A DNA stretch of 57,207 bases from Algoriphagus algorifonticola (GCF_007655305.1 NZ_VLOG01000001.1:1051-58257); one strand, 5' to 3'. Positions 9,431-18,455 are shown, counted from the stretch's first letter. The notes: a model not told the origin generated them from the sequence alone. Numbers and translations are program-made.

Positions 9431-9484
9431 GACCTTCTCAACCGGGTTTTTGCCCATGCCATGCGGGTGAACTCCCGGTTGGTC
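9431..9484 (+). other. large inverted repeat upstream of gldA
   Basis: CAACCGGG at 9439-9446 pairs with CCCGGTTG at 9474-9481, and GAC/GTC pairs flank it outside a bulge. The 27-nt loop holds a smaller GCCC/GGGT pairing. A T-rich stretch (TCTCTTTT) follows and the gldA ATG is at 9498. It may terminate the SDR transcript or act as a structured leader of the gld operon. The loop is unusually long for a simple terminator. Confidence 0.4.
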
Positions 9485-9497
9485 TCTTTTATAGCCT

Positions 9498-10403
9498 ATG
9501 TCCTTAGAAGTCTCTCACTTATGTAAGAATTACGGTTCTCAAAAGGCCTTGGATCAGGTGACTTTTTCTGCTTCGCCTGGGAGAATTCTTGGGTTTCTGG
9601 GACCTAATGGCGCTGGCAAATCCACTACCATGAAAATTATTACTGGATATATAGCCGCAGAAAGCGGTCAAGTCCAAGTCATGGGAAAAGATGCCTTGGC
9701 TAATCCTAAAGAAGTGAGCCCTCTGATCGGTTATTTGCCAGAAAAAAACCCGCTCTATCAGGATATGTATGTGAAGGAGTTTTTATCCTTTGCTGGCGGA
9801 CTTTATGGTCTTTCTGGTTCACAACTCAATAGCCGTCTAGCAGAAATGTTGGATAAAACAGGCTTGATTCCAGAACAACACAAAAAAATCTCCCAGCTTT
9901 CCAAAGGTTATCAACAAAGGGTAGGATTAGCCAAAGCTTTAATTCATGATCCTCAGGTAGTGATCTTGGATGAACCCACCACCGGGCTGGACCCCAACCA
10001 ACTGGTAGAAATTCGCAAGTTGATTCAGGAGGTGGCTAGAGAAAAAACTTTGATCCTCTCCACCCATATCATGCAGGAAGTGGAAGCTATCTGCCAAGAT
10101 GTGGTCATCATCAATAAGGGAAAAATATTGGCCGCAGACTCCTTGCAAAATTTACAATCCGGTAATCAGCAAAGCACCTTATCCTTGGAAACTGAGGAAG
10201 AGCTTCAGCTTGATTGGTTTACAACTATTGGAAAGGTCGCTTTTGGAAGAAAGGGTCCGAATGAAATTCAAATTCAGGTATCAGATCCCAATGCTGGAAG
10301 AAAAGCTATCTTGGGAGTTGTCTCAGATCGAAATTTGAATTTGGTTAACCTGAGCCAAAGCAAGAAAAATTTAGAAGAACTATTCCGGGAAATCACCAAA
10401 TGA
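9498..10403 (+). CDS. gldA: GldA, ABC transporter ATP-binding subunit for gliding motility
   Basis: A 301-residue ABC ATPase with Walker A GPNGAGKST (35-43), ABC signature LSKGYQQ (134-140) and Walker B ending ILDEP (156-160). Its tail matches the GldA-type extension beyond the nucleotide-binding domain. With GldF and GldG it forms an ABC complex at the inner membrane that was first linked to gliding in Flavobacterium johnsoniae. Its stop overlaps the GldF start in ATGA, showing translational coupling. The GldA name rests strongly on the two following genes. Confidence 0.92.
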   Translation: MSLEVSHLCKNYGSQKALDQVTFSASPGRILGFLGPNGAGKSTTMKIITGYIAAESGQVQVMGKDALANPKEVSPLIGYLPEKNPLYQDMYVKEFLSFAGGLYGLSGSQLNSRLAEMLDKTGLIPEQHKKISQLSKGYQQRVGLAKALIHDPQVVILDEPTTGLDPNQLVEIRKLIQEVAREKTLILSTHIMQEVEAICQDVVIINKGKILAADSLQNLQSGNQQSTLSLETEEELQLDWFTTIGKVAFGRKGPNEIQIQVSDPNAGRKAILGVVSDRNLNLVNLSQSKKNLEELFREITK

Positions 10404-11119
10404 AAAGCCTATTCATTAAGGAAATCAATGCTTTTTTCGGTAGTCTCTTAGGCTATTTGATTCTAGCCTTGTTTCTTGTCGCCATAGGCTTGATCGTATG
10501 GGTTTTTCCCGAAACCAGCGTCTTGGATTATGGCTATGCCGATTTAGAGCCCTTATTTACTTACACTCCTTATGTATTTACTTTTTTGATCCCAGCGCTC
10601 TCCATGCGTGCCATTGCTGAGGAAAAAAGAAACCAAACGTGGGAGCTATTAAGAACTGCCCCACTTTCACTGACTCAAATTATTCTGGCCAAATATTTAG
10701 CATTGCTTTGCCTAATTATTTTGGCCGTACTGCCTACCCTGCTATACTATATCAGTATTGTTCAGCTGGGAGATCCGATTGGTAATTTGGATCAAGCCGG
10801 CTTTTTTGGAAGCTGGATTGGATTATTGATGATCGGTGCCGTCTTTGGTGCCGTGGGAATTTTTGCTTCCGCACTAACCTCACAACAGGTGGTAGCATTT
10901 GTATTGGGAGTTTTTCTTTGCTTTCTGATCTACTTTGGCTTCACGGCAATTGCTGATTTGCAGCTGGGAGCTATTTCTTATTGGATAGAAGAAATCAGCC
11001 TCAGCTATCATTATGTCAATCTAAGCCGTGGAGTGATTGACTCCTCTGATCTCTTCTTTTTGTTAGGGATGATTTGGCTGTTTTTGGGAGCCTCCATTTT
11101 AGTGTTGAAAAATAAATGA
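10400..11119 (+). CDS. gldF: GldF, ABC transporter permease for gliding motility
   Basis: A 239-residue ABC-2 type permease with six hydrophobic segments. It carries the conserved early segment MRAIAEEKRNQTWELLRT (about 72-89) found in GldF/NosY-like permeases. It overlaps gldA and gldG by 4 bp on each side, so the three genes form one tightly coupled operon. Its role is the membrane channel partner of GldA. Confidence 0.92.
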   Translation: MKSLFIKEINAFFGSLLGYLILALFLVAIGLIVWVFPETSVLDYGYADLEPLFTYTPYVFTFLIPALSMRAIAEEKRNQTWELLRTAPLSLTQIILAKYLALLCLIILAVLPTLLYYISIVQLGDPIGNLDQAGFFGSWIGLLMIGAVFGAVGIFASALTSQQVVAFVLGVFLCFLIYFGFTAIADLQLGAISYWIEEISLSYHYVNLSRGVIDSSDLFFLLGMIWLFLGASILVLKNK

Positions 11120-12804
11120 GTCGGTATTTCGGACATATCACCAAATCTTGGGGAATCCTGCTTGGAGGACTGCTGCTTTTGATTGCAGCAAGCCAGTTGC
11201 TTCGTTTCAGACTTGATTTGACGGAGGATAAACGATACTCACTTCACCCGGCCACGGAGGAAGTTTTGGCGCAGCTAGAAACCCCTCTTCATGTGGAGAT
11301 ATTATTGGTCGGAGATCAGCTTCCCGGTGGAGTGAGGAGGCTTCAAAAATCCATTGAAGAAACTGTTAGAACCTTCAATGCATACAGCAGCGAAAAAATA
11401 ACTTTTTCCTATTTCGACCCATTGGGTTTGCCAGCAGAGGAGCAGCAGGAATTTGTGGTTCAATTGGCAGATTACGGAATCAACCCGACCAACTTGATGG
11501 TCAATCAAAATGCAGGGCAGAAAAGTCAATTGATTTTCCCCGGAATTCTAGTCTACAATGAAGAATTTGAAACCGGTGCTTTGGTGTTGAAAGGCGAAGA
11601 GGGAATGAGTCAGGAACAAATCCTGAATCAATCCATCGAAAACCTGGAGTTTGAATTAAGCAATGCTATCAGAAAACTAAGTCAGCCTAGCTCTGCAGCC
11701 ATCGCTATGCTCATCGGCCATGGAGAAATGGCGGAAGATGATGGATATGGTCTGGTAGAAGCTTTAGATGGTGATTTTGAGATTTTCAAAGTACCCTTGG
11801 AACAAGCACGAACAGTAGAGGACCTCATTAATTTTCAAATCATTTTCATTCAAGGTCCGCGAGAATCTTACACAGAAAGAGAAGTTTATCTGCTGGACCA
11901 ATATGTGATGCAGGGTGGTAATCTGGTAATTTTGAGCGATGGGGTTGCCGTGGATATCAATCAGGCAGGAGGAGAAGGAACATTAGCAATGCCTTTTGAA
12001 AACGGCTTGGAAAACCTCCTTTTCAAATATGGAGTGCGAATCAATAAGGATTTGATTCAAGATTTGAACTTTGGCTATTTCCCAGTGATGGGCGGGAATT
12101 TTGGGAATCAGGAACAATTAGTCCCTTTACCTTGGCCATTTTATATTCAGGCCAGCAGAATGCAGCAACATCCTATCACCAAAGGCTTAGATGTGGTGTA
12201 CATGCGATTTGTTAGTAGTTTGGATACCGTATTGGCTCAGGGAATTCGCAAGACTCCTTTGCTGTTTAGCTCAGATTTCGCGAGAATTATCCCGGCTCCA
12301 GCTAGAGTGGCTTTTCGGGATATGCAGGAAGAGCCTAATGTAGATCAATTTGCTGCTCGAAACCTTCCTTTAGCCTACTTATTGGAAGGAGAATTCACCT
12401 CCTTGTTTAAAAACAGGTTTATTCCTGAAGAATTTGCCCAAGAAAATTTCAAAGAAAATGGATCAGGCAAAGTAGTGGTAATAGGAGATGGCGAGGTATT
12501 TCAGAGTCAAAAAGACCCAGTTTCGGGTGGAATGCTAACATTGGGAGACGATCCATTCAATCAACTGGTTTTTGCCAATAAATTATTACTGAGGAATCTA
12601 TCTCAATATTTAATTAATCCAGAAGGGATTATTGCTTCCAGAAACAAAGCTTTCCAAATTCGACCATTGAATAAAGTGAAGGTGACTCAGCAAAAAAGTT
12701 TTTGGCAGACCATCAATGTTTTGGTGCCCGTTCTGATATTGCTGATTGCGGGAGGATTGATCTCTACTTGGAGAGTTAGAAAGTTTTCTAAAAAAACTAT
12801 CTAG
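11116..12804 (+). CDS. gldG: GldG, gliding motility ABC transporter auxiliary protein
   Basis: A 562-residue protein with one N-terminal membrane helix (about residues 12-30), a large exposed region containing the LTEDKRYSL segment typical of GldG and related ABC auxiliary proteins, and one C-terminal membrane helix (about 535-555). The length agrees with GldG. It acts with GldA and GldF in the inner membrane; what the complex moves is not settled. It is the last gene of the operon. Confidence 0.92.
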   Translation: MSRYFGHITKSWGILLGGLLLLIAASQLLRFRLDLTEDKRYSLHPATEEVLAQLETPLHVEILLVGDQLPGGVRRLQKSIEETVRTFNAYSSEKITFSYFDPLGLPAEEQQEFVVQLADYGINPTNLMVNQNAGQKSQLIFPGILVYNEEFETGALVLKGEEGMSQEQILNQSIENLEFELSNAIRKLSQPSSAAIAMLIGHGEMAEDDGYGLVEALDGDFEIFKVPLEQARTVEDLINFQIIFIQGPRESYTEREVYLLDQYVMQGGNLVILSDGVAVDINQAGGEGTLAMPFENGLENLLFKYGVRINKDLIQDLNFGYFPVMGGNFGNQEQLVPLPWPFYIQASRMQQHPITKGLDVVYMRFVSSLDTVLAQGIRKTPLLFSSDFARIIPAPARVAFRDMQEEPNVDQFAARNLPLAYLLEGEFTSLFKNRFIPEEFAQENFKENGSGKVVVIGDGEVFQSQKDPVSGGMLTLGDDPFNQLVFANKLLLRNLSQYLINPEGIIASRNKAFQIRPLNKVKVTQQKSFWQTINVLVPVLILLIAGGLISTWRVRKFSKKTI

Positions 12805-12925
12805 CTTTAATTTCAAGAAATCAAGATAATATTTGTATATGAAAAGCGTTTACGGACTTTTCAATCCGATTTTATTTATAAATTTACCCCCATTCCAAAA
12901 GTAAAATACAACTAAGCCCTACGAT

Positions 12926-14050
12926 ATGAAATTTATTGTTTCCTCTTCTGCCCTTTTAAAGCAGCTTTCGGCGATCAATGGTGTAGTCACCACCAATCCG
13001 GTAGTTCCGATTTTGGAAAATTTTCTTTTTGAAATCAAAGACAGTTTATTGACAATTACTGCTTCTGACCTTCAAACTTCGATGATTACTGAAATCAATG
13101 TGGAAGCAAAAGAAGACGGAAATATCGCAGTACCTGCAAGGATATTGATCGAAACTTTGAAAAACCTCCCGGAGCAGCCTGTGACTTTCAGCATTGATCA
13201 TGACACTTATGCAGTGGAAATCAGCTCTGACAATGGCCGCTATCGATTGGCTGGAGAGAACGCCACAGACTTTCCAAAAATCCCAACTGTCAATAATGCG
13301 ACTACTGTGGATATGTCCACAGAAGTACTTTCCAGTGCTGTTTCCAACACGATTTTCGCAACCAGTTCTGATGAATTAAGACCCGCAATGACAGGGGTAT
13401 ATATCAATTTGAGTGATACCAATACTACTTTTGTGGCAACTGACGGACACAGATTGGTTCGCTATAGAAGAGTGGATGTGGCTTCTTCCAGTCCAGCAAG
13501 CTTGATCATCCCGAGAAAAGCGCTCAATCTTCTAAAATCCACTTTACCCTCCGAAAATGTACCGGTTAGTGTGGAGTTTAACCAATCGAATGCCTATTTC
13601 AAGTTCAACAATATTAAAATGATCTGCCGTCTGATTGATGAGAGATTCCCGGATTATGAAAACGTGATTCCAGCGGATAATCCAAACATCATGACCATCG
13701 ATCGACAGGATTTATTGAGCTCACTTCGCAGGATCGCGATCTATGCGAATAAGACTACACATCAGGTAAGATTGAAATTGACAGGATCGGAATTGATGAT
13801 CTCTGCAGAAGATTTGGACTTCTCCAATGAGGCCAATGAAAGATTGTCCTGCGAGCATGATGGCGAGGATATCGAGATCGGATTCAACGCCAAGTTTTTG
13901 GTAGAAATGTTGAACAATCTTTCTTGCAAAGAAGTCAGCTTGAAATTTTCCGCACCAAATAGAGCAGGGTTGATTTTGCCTGCTGAGCAAGACGAAAATG
14001 AAGATATCCTGATGCTCGTGATGCCGGTGATGCTGAACAACTACGTGTAA
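12926..14050 (+). CDS. dnaN: DNA polymerase III beta subunit (sliding clamp)
   Basis: A 374-residue beta clamp with the three repeated clamp domains and the typical C-terminal segment (LMLVMPVML), where the family usually ends in a short PMR/PMLN-like tail. It dimerises around DNA and tethers DNA polymerase III and other repair proteins. The start MKFIVSSSALLKQL is standard. It is monocistronic, with a 121-bp upstream gap and a strong terminator downstream. Confidence 0.97.
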   Translation: MKFIVSSSALLKQLSAINGVVTTNPVVPILENFLFEIKDSLLTITASDLQTSMITEINVEAKEDGNIAVPARILIETLKNLPEQPVTFSIDHDTYAVEISSDNGRYRLAGENATDFPKIPTVNNATTVDMSTEVLSSAVSNTIFATSSDELRPAMTGVYINLSDTNTTFVATDGHRLVRYRRVDVASSSPASLIIPRKALNLLKSTLPSENVPVSVEFNQSNAYFKFNNIKMICRLIDERFPDYENVIPADNPNIMTIDRQDLLSSLRRIAIYANKTTHQVRLKLTGSELMISAEDLDFSNEANERLSCEHDGEDIEIGFNAKFLVEMLNNLSCKEVSLKFSAPNRAGLILPAEQDENEDILMLVMPVMLNNYV

Positions 14051-14077
14051 TTAATCAACCAAACAACCTTATAGCTT

Positions 14078-14114
14078 AAAGCCCGATTCTGCATTTGTGG
14101 AATCGGGCTTTTTT
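14078..14114 (+). terminator. intrinsic terminator of dnaN
   Basis: A perfect 12-bp stem (AAAGCCCGATTC at 14078-14089 with 14100-14111), a 10-nt loop, and a T run to 14114. It lies 27 bp after the dnaN stop. Confidence 0.9.
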
Positions 14115-14267
14115 ATCCTTAGAGGTCTCCAAAAACCCGGTAGAATTATTCTAAAAATTGAAATCTTCAAATAGGCCAAAGCGATATCAAAGAATACTTC
14201 CTAGCTGTTCCGCTTCTCTGGAAGCAGAATATTTCTTTTTAAAAATATCCTTATCCTTGACTTGATT

Positions 14268-14285
14268 GTTTCAAAGATTTGAAAC
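14268..14285. promoter_or_regulatory. 8-bp perfect palindrome upstream of the lone propeller lipoprotein
   Basis: GTTTCAAA at 14268-14275 and TTTGAAAC at 14278-14285 are separated by 2 bp and lie about 30 bp before the ATG at 14317. The position and symmetry suit a dimeric regulator site. No regulator gene is adjacent, so function is a guess. Confidence 0.3.
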
Positions 14286-14316
14286 ATATTCTAACACCAT
14301 TTTTAATTAATAGAAT

Positions 14317-15402
14317 ATGTGGAGAAATTTAATCTTCATTTTGCTTTTTGTCTTTTACTCCTGCACACAAAAGACTGATCAATTTTCATTTACTCCTTCC
14401 CAAGTAGATAAGCCGCTATTAGTCTCTGAAATAGGAAAAAACTTGGATATCATTGAGGTCAAAACGAAGTATCCTATTTCAGGCACCCCTACTATCCTCA
14501 AATCTGATCGTTATTTTTATTTGTTTGAAGAAGGGATTGTATTTAGTCTTCATCAGATAGAAAAGAATGGTGTAATAAGAAAAAGTATTGATTTTGGATT
14601 TGATGATAAATTGAATGCCAATGCAATTACCCAGATCATCACTCAAAATGATAGCATTGGAATAATCACCTATGGCCAGCAAATCACTTGGTTAAATGAA
14701 GAATTAAAAGAGATTGGAACAGAGAAACTACCATTCAAGGCTAAAGTTCATTTCAGAAATAGTTCCAATACAATAGCGTACACAAATGGTATAGATGATG
14801 GAGAATGGGATATTTTAACCTATGGTTCCAGGGGGACCAAATCCTATTTTTCTATTGATAAAAATCGGTACCACTTTTACAACCAGACTTTCTCCCCTTT
14901 TTCCAATTGGAATGGAAAAACACTATTCTCTCAGGCATTTAATGATACAATTTACATTTGGGATCAAGTCGATTTCAAACCGCTATTTCAGGTAGATTTT
15001 GGAGCAAATGCTGTAACAAAAGATAGATTTTCCCAAATTCAGGGTGCCATGGATATGCTTCAGCTTTTCAATGAAAAGAAATACAGCTATTTACTAGGTG
15101 AAATCTATGGCTTGAATGGGAATAGAATACTATTCGGACTGAGTCAAAAAGGGAATCAAGCTTTGGGTTTATTGGATTTTAATTCTGAAGAATTGAAAAT
15201 CTATCGTGGTTTGGTCGACAATTCAATTTCTGGGATCAATCTATTTGCCCCTCAATTTGTAGAGGACGGAGTTTTGTATTTTGGTGTTTCCGGAGAGCGG
15301 ATTAAAGAGAATTCCGATAGGCTACCGGATTCCTTTAAACATAGATTATCCAAGGATTATGCAGACTCCTATTTTATTTATTGTTTGGAGCTTAATGATT
15401 GA
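14317..15402 (+). CDS. 6-bladed beta-propeller-type lipoprotein (stand-alone copy)
   Basis: A 361-residue lipoprotein (signal then FYSC, Cys16). The rest is a run of beta-rich segments rich in aromatic residues and DT/ND turns, resembling the 6-bladed beta-propeller lipoproteins (PF17170-like) of Bacteroidota. It lacks the clear GEGP turn seen in the three propellers at 49638-54588, so the assignment is weaker. No secreted peptide gene or L-type leader precedes it. Function unknown; likely an envelope ligand-binding or scaffolding protein. Confidence 0.55.
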   Translation: MWRNLIFILLFVFYSCTQKTDQFSFTPSQVDKPLLVSEIGKNLDIIEVKTKYPISGTPTILKSDRYFYLFEEGIVFSLHQIEKNGVIRKSIDFGFDDKLNANAITQIITQNDSIGIITYGQQITWLNEELKEIGTEKLPFKAKVHFRNSSNTIAYTNGIDDGEWDILTYGSRGTKSYFSIDKNRYHFYNQTFSPFSNWNGKTLFSQAFNDTIYIWDQVDFKPLFQVDFGANAVTKDRFSQIQGAMDMLQLFNEKKYSYLLGEIYGLNGNRILFGLSQKGNQALGLLDFNSEELKIYRGLVDNSISGINLFAPQFVEDGVLYFGVSGERIKENSDRLPDSFKHRLSKDYADSYFIYCLELND

Positions 15403-15449
15403 AAACCAATAAAATTTCCTAATCAAACTGCTTCCCGAGGTGGAGATTA

Positions 15450-15480
15450 AACCTTCGAGGTCTTCAAGACCTCAAAGGTT
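15450..15480. repeat. palindrome of the AACCTTYGAGGT family, copy 1
   Basis: Arms 15450-15464 and 15466-15480 are inverted copies of 15 bp with a single C-A mismatch. The same termini occur at 17820-17852 and 18515-18689 with different inner sequence. The right arm overlaps the last 9 bp of the VF530 gene, so it may also serve as that gene's terminator hairpin. Confidence 0.65.
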
Positions 15481-15705
15481 CTTTTTCGTATCCCTCAACA
15501 TTTTCAGATACAAGCCCTCCACTCTTTCTCTGGCCCAGGGAGTTTTTCTCAGAAAAGATAAACTGGACTTGATGGATGGATTATGCGTAAAGCAATGAAT
15601 GGTAATCCGCTCTCCGAGTTCTTCCCATCCGTAATGAGCCACGAGCTGTTCCAAAATGGTATCCAGCCGAAGGCCGTGAAGAGGGTTGTTAGGTTGATGT
15701 TCCAA
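15472..15705 (-). CDS. VF530 family (DUF2132) protein
   Basis: A 77-residue protein closely matching the VF530/DUF2132 family: NNPLHGLRL near the start, [11 protein letters not shown], and the conserved [18 protein letters not shown] segment. The fold is a small helical DNA-binding-like domain; the biological role is not established. No in-frame ATG precedes the conserved start, so TTG at 15705 is the likely initiation codon. The stop codon lies inside a palindromic repeat. Confidence 0.85.
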   Translation of the reverse strand: MEHQPNNPLHGLRLDTILEQLVAHYGWEELGERITIHCFTHNPSIKSSLSFLRKTPWARERVEGLYLKMLRDTKKNL

Positions 15706-15762
15706 GGGAAAGGCGTTTAGTTAATGGTTAAAAGTTATTGGTCATTAGAAATTGCACATGGG

Positions 15763-16152
15763 TCATTGAACCGGCTGAATCAAATCCCACAAATTCCCAT
15801 AAAGGTCTTTGAAAACCGAAACGATTCCGAATTCTTCCTTAGCAGGTTCCCGAATAAATTCCACACCTTTGGAAATGTAGTTTTCATAATCCCGATAAAA
15901 ATCATCGGTATACAAGAAAAACATCACTCTTCCTCCTGCCTGCATTCCGATTTGCTTTTCCTGGGCTTCATTAGCAGCTTTTGCCAAAAGTAGATGGCAA
16001 GTCGAACTTGGAGGTGACACTCGAACCCAGCGCTTGGTTTCGGAAAGTTGGGTGTCCTCCAAAAGTTCAAATCCCAAAACATGGGTATAAAAATTAATCG
16101 CTTCGTCATAGTCTCTGACTAAGAGAGAAATTTGTCCGAGTTGTTGTTTCAT
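15763..16152 (-). CDS. VOC family protein (glyoxalase/bleomycin-resistance fold)
   Basis: A 129-residue single VOC domain with paired beta-alpha-beta-beta-beta modules. Features include the start QISLLVRDYDEAINFYTHVLG, and an acidic/His metal-site pattern ending in DLYGNLWDLIQP. It resembles the lactoylglutathione-lyase-like VOC proteins common in Bacteroidota. The reaction is unknown. It is followed on the minus strand by VF530 and separated upstream by a bidirectional terminator. Confidence 0.85.
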   Translation of the reverse strand: MKQQLGQISLLVRDYDEAINFYTHVLGFELLEDTQLSETKRWVRVSPPSSTCHLLLAKAANEAQEKQIGMQAGGRVMFFLYTDDFYRDYENYISKGVEFIREPAKEEFGIVSVFKDLYGNLWDLIQPVQ

Positions 16153-16186
16153 TTTTCAAATTAAACCATACCTAATGGCATAAAAA

Positions 16187-16218
16187 AAAGGCCAACCTAA
16201 GAAGTTGACCTTTTTTTT
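16187..16218 (-). terminator. bidirectional intrinsic terminator
   Basis: A stem of 10 pairs (16187-16196 with 16204-16213, one G-T), 7-nt loop, T8 on the right and A8 on the left, so it works in both directions. It ends the AhpD-like gene transcript on the minus strand and separates it from the VOC gene. Confidence 0.85.
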
Positions 16219-16238
16219 ATATTCATCTTTTCGATCTA

Positions 16239-16787
16239 CTATGCTTCCACTTCTTCCAACTTTGGTGCAGCTGGAAAATCTATAGGGAATTGAGCCAAAT
16301 TGTGGATATAGTTGGATATAGTTTTGTCTGCAATTAGGATAACCACATCGATCAAAGTGATTTCGCTATACCCTGCATCAAAAAATGCCTGCACAGCTTC
16401 ATCAGATGCTGATCCACGATTTACGGTAATAGATTTGGCCAATTTCACCAAAGCATCAATTTTGGAATCAAAAGAGGCAGATCCTTTTCTCAATTCTAGG
16501 ATTTGCTCTTCGCTAAAACCGTTCATTTTCCCTATGGCAGTATGGGCAGACTGGCAATATTCACAGCCATTCACCTGACTCACTACCAGATTTACAACTT
16601 CTTTCTCTTTTGCTTTCAAGCTTGTTTTTCTATTTGCCAAAGCAAGATAATCCGCCAAAGCGGTGTCGCTTTTTGAATAGTAGGAATATAAATTAGGAAC
16701 AAAGCCAATGGCCTTTTCCAAGCCTGCTAAAATTTCCTGGTTCTTTTCTGAAACTTGATCTTTGCTAGGTAATTCAAAATTTTTCAT
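16239..16787 (-). CDS. AhpD-like / carboxymuconolactone decarboxylase family protein
   Basis: A 182-residue all-helical protein of the alkylhydroperoxidase AhpD core family. The redox motif C-E-Y-C with a following His is at Cys75, Cys78 and His82 (GCEYCQSAHT), as in peroxidase-related enzymes. Likely a peroxidase or thiol oxidoreductase in the cytoplasm. An AraC regulator gene lies directly upstream on the same strand (94 bp gap), suggesting induced expression. Substrate unknown. Confidence 0.88.
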   Translation of the reverse strand: MKNFELPSKDQVSEKNQEILAGLEKAIGFVPNLYSYYSKSDTALADYLALANRKTSLKAKEKEVVNLVVSQVNGCEYCQSAHTAIGKMNGFSEEQILELRKGSASFDSKIDALVKLAKSITVNRGSASDEAVQAFFDAGYSEITLIDVVILIADKTISNYIHNLAQFPIDFPAAPKLEEVEA

Positions 16788-16881
16788 TGTGTAACTCGTT
16801 TTGGTTTAAGTATACACAAAGATGATACATCGCCTATCCAACCAGTTAGTTCAATTTTCCTGAAAAGTTGGCAATTTTTCC

Positions 16882-17739
16882 CTAAACCAATTCTGCTTTG
16901 AATTCACTGGGAGATTTCCCTTCGTTTTTCTTGAAAAAACGGCTAAAGCTCTGAATATCTTCAAAACCTAATTCATATCCGATTTCTTTAATGGGCTTAT
17001 CGGTATAAAATAATAATCTTTTAGCCTCAAGCATAATCCTATCATGGATGTAGCTCAAAGGGGTTTTCGAACTCATTTTTGAAAATAAATTTGCTAGAGT
17101 CTTAGGAGACTTATTGAGGAGTTCTGCGTATTCTTTGACCGTATGGATTTTTTTGAAATGCTTTTCCACCAAAAAATTAAACTCCCTGACCAAGTCGGAA
17201 TCAAAAGAAGTGAGGTTTTTCAAATCGCTTTGCTCTTTATACAATCTGGTACATAGGATCAATAATCTTTTAAGAATCATCTGTAACATCTCCTGTTGCA
17301 AGTTATCCTGGGAGTTAATTTCTGAAACAAATACCTTCCAAAGAGTTTCAAACTGATCTATTCCATTTGCATCAAGAGTCAAAACAGGGACTTGACTCGA
17401 ACCGAAAAATAAAATCCCCTTACAACCCACCTCTGAATCATGATCTAGCACACAATAAAATGGTCTGTTAAACCTCACCATTCTTGCCTTCCCCATAGAT
17501 TTGACGTGAAGATGATGAAACTCTGTCAAACAAAGAATTTGGTTAGGCTGGAAGATTTCCTGCTTTCCATCTATGACAAAAATTGATTCGCTTTTAAACC
17601 AAATTAAAGTTTGGGAGGAGGCAACTGGTTTTTCTAATACTTGACAGTTCTGACTTGTAATCTCTTCCAGAATTAACTGCTCCTGATTAGGCCCCTGATA
17701 GTTCATTTCGAATATTTTTGATAGAAGATACTTTACCAT
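16882..17739 (-). CDS. AraC-family transcriptional regulator
   Basis: A 285-residue regulator with an N-terminal cupin-like sensing half and a C-terminal AraC DNA-binding domain of two helix-turn-helix units (about residues 185-285). The family signature is seen in IKEIGYELGFEDIQSFSRFF and KNEGKSPSEF. ATG 17739 was chosen; a later ATG at 17706 is also possible. Its likely target is the AhpD-like gene immediately downstream; this is inferred only from order. Confidence 0.88.
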   Translation of the reverse strand: MVKYLLSKIFEMNYQGPNQEQLILEEITSQNCQVLEKPVASSQTLIWFKSESIFVIDGKQEIFQPNQILCLTEFHHLHVKSMGKARMVRFNRPFYCVLDHDSEVGCKGILFFGSSQVPVLTLDANGIDQFETLWKVFVSEINSQDNLQQEMLQMILKRLLILCTRLYKEQSDLKNLTSFDSDLVREFNFLVEKHFKKIHTVKEYAELLNKSPKTLANLFSKMSSKTPLSYIHDRIMLEAKRLLFYTDKPIKEIGYELGFEDIQSFSRFFKKNEGKSPSEFKAELV

Positions 17740-17819
17740 CAAAAGGTTCCAACCTTCGAAGGATTCAGCTCTTACCCTTTTTCAACTTTCTTCCTCATCC
17801 AGATACAGTCAGAATTTGA

Positions 17820-17852
17820 AACCTTCGAGGTCTGAAAAACACCTCAAAGGTT
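17820..17852. repeat. palindrome of the AACCTTYGAGGT family, copy 2
   Basis: AACCTTCGAGGT at 17820-17831 faces ACCTCAAAGGTT at 17841-17852 with a 9-bp centre. It touches the stop codon of vapC (17851-17853), just as copy 1 overlaps the end of the VF530 gene. A related partial sequence (AAGGTTCCAACCTTCGAAGG) lies at about 17743-17762. Confidence 0.6.
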
Positions 17853-18249
17853 AACTTCCTTTTGGATCAAAGACATGAACGGAAAAGTGTTCCTCTAAAA
17901 AACGATTGATCTTTTTATCCAAAGACCAAAGTTGCAGTCCGTTTTCCAGACACGCTAAAATAATGACAGTGTCAATAAGGCCTATTCCCTGATTCAACAG
18001 TTTGTATTTTTGGGAAAAAAGGCCTGCGTGGTATCCAAGATTTGAATCTTTGATTTTTGGTGTGTTTTGATAAAAAATGTCCAGTATTTCCATTTCTCTT
18101 TTCCCTCTTGCTCCCTGGACCAATTCCCCAAAAATGATATTCAAGGTCCAAACTGATCGTTGGTCTAAAAGACTCTGGCAGCTTGAGAAATAAGATGGAT
18201 TGGCTTTGAAATACTCAATCCAAATGGAAGTGTCAAAGATTACGCCCAT
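17851..18249 (-). CDS. vapC: PIN-domain ribonuclease toxin VapC
   Basis: A 132-residue PIN-domain protein. The acidic metal-binding residues include Asp6 (FDTSIW), Glu41 (GELVQG) and an Asp in the GLIDTVIILACLENG segment, followed by SLDKKINRF, all typical of VapC. The expected activity is Mg2+-dependent RNA cleavage, inhibited by the partner antitoxin. Its ATG overlaps the antitoxin stop by one base (TAATG). Confidence 0.9.
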   Translation of the reverse strand: MGVIFDTSIWIEYFKANPSYFSSCQSLLDQRSVWTLNIIFGELVQGARGKREMEILDIFYQNTPKIKDSNLGYHAGLFSQKYKLLNQGIGLIDTVIILACLENGLQLWSLDKKINRFLEEHFSVHVFDPKGS

Positions 18250-18455
18250 TAAGAATTGTTTTTATTCCTAAGTTCCTCTGCCGTCCAATAAAAGTCTAGG
18301 GGTTCAGCCACAATTTCCTGAGCAGCGGATCTAATTTTTTGAGTAGCAATATATTCCTCCAAAGCTATTCGGAGCGTTTCGCTGATGTTTTTCGCCTTAG
18401 AAAGCTCCATGGCTTCGGCAATCAACTCATCAGATATCAAGGCAGTTACTTTCAT
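18249..18455 (-). CDS. vapB: VapB-type antitoxin
   Basis: A 68-residue antitoxin, upstream of and coupled to the PIN toxin. The N-terminal half is a ribbon-helix-helix-like segment (MKVTALISDELIAEAMEL) of the VapB type often paired with PIN toxins, and the C-terminal part (LDFYWTAEELR) is the likely toxin-binding tail. It should neutralise VapC and repress the operon by binding the palindrome at 18477-18497. Confidence 0.85.
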   Translation of the reverse strand: MKVTALISDELIAEAMELSKAKNISETLRIALEEYIATQKIRSAAQEIVAEPLDFYWTAEELRNKNNS

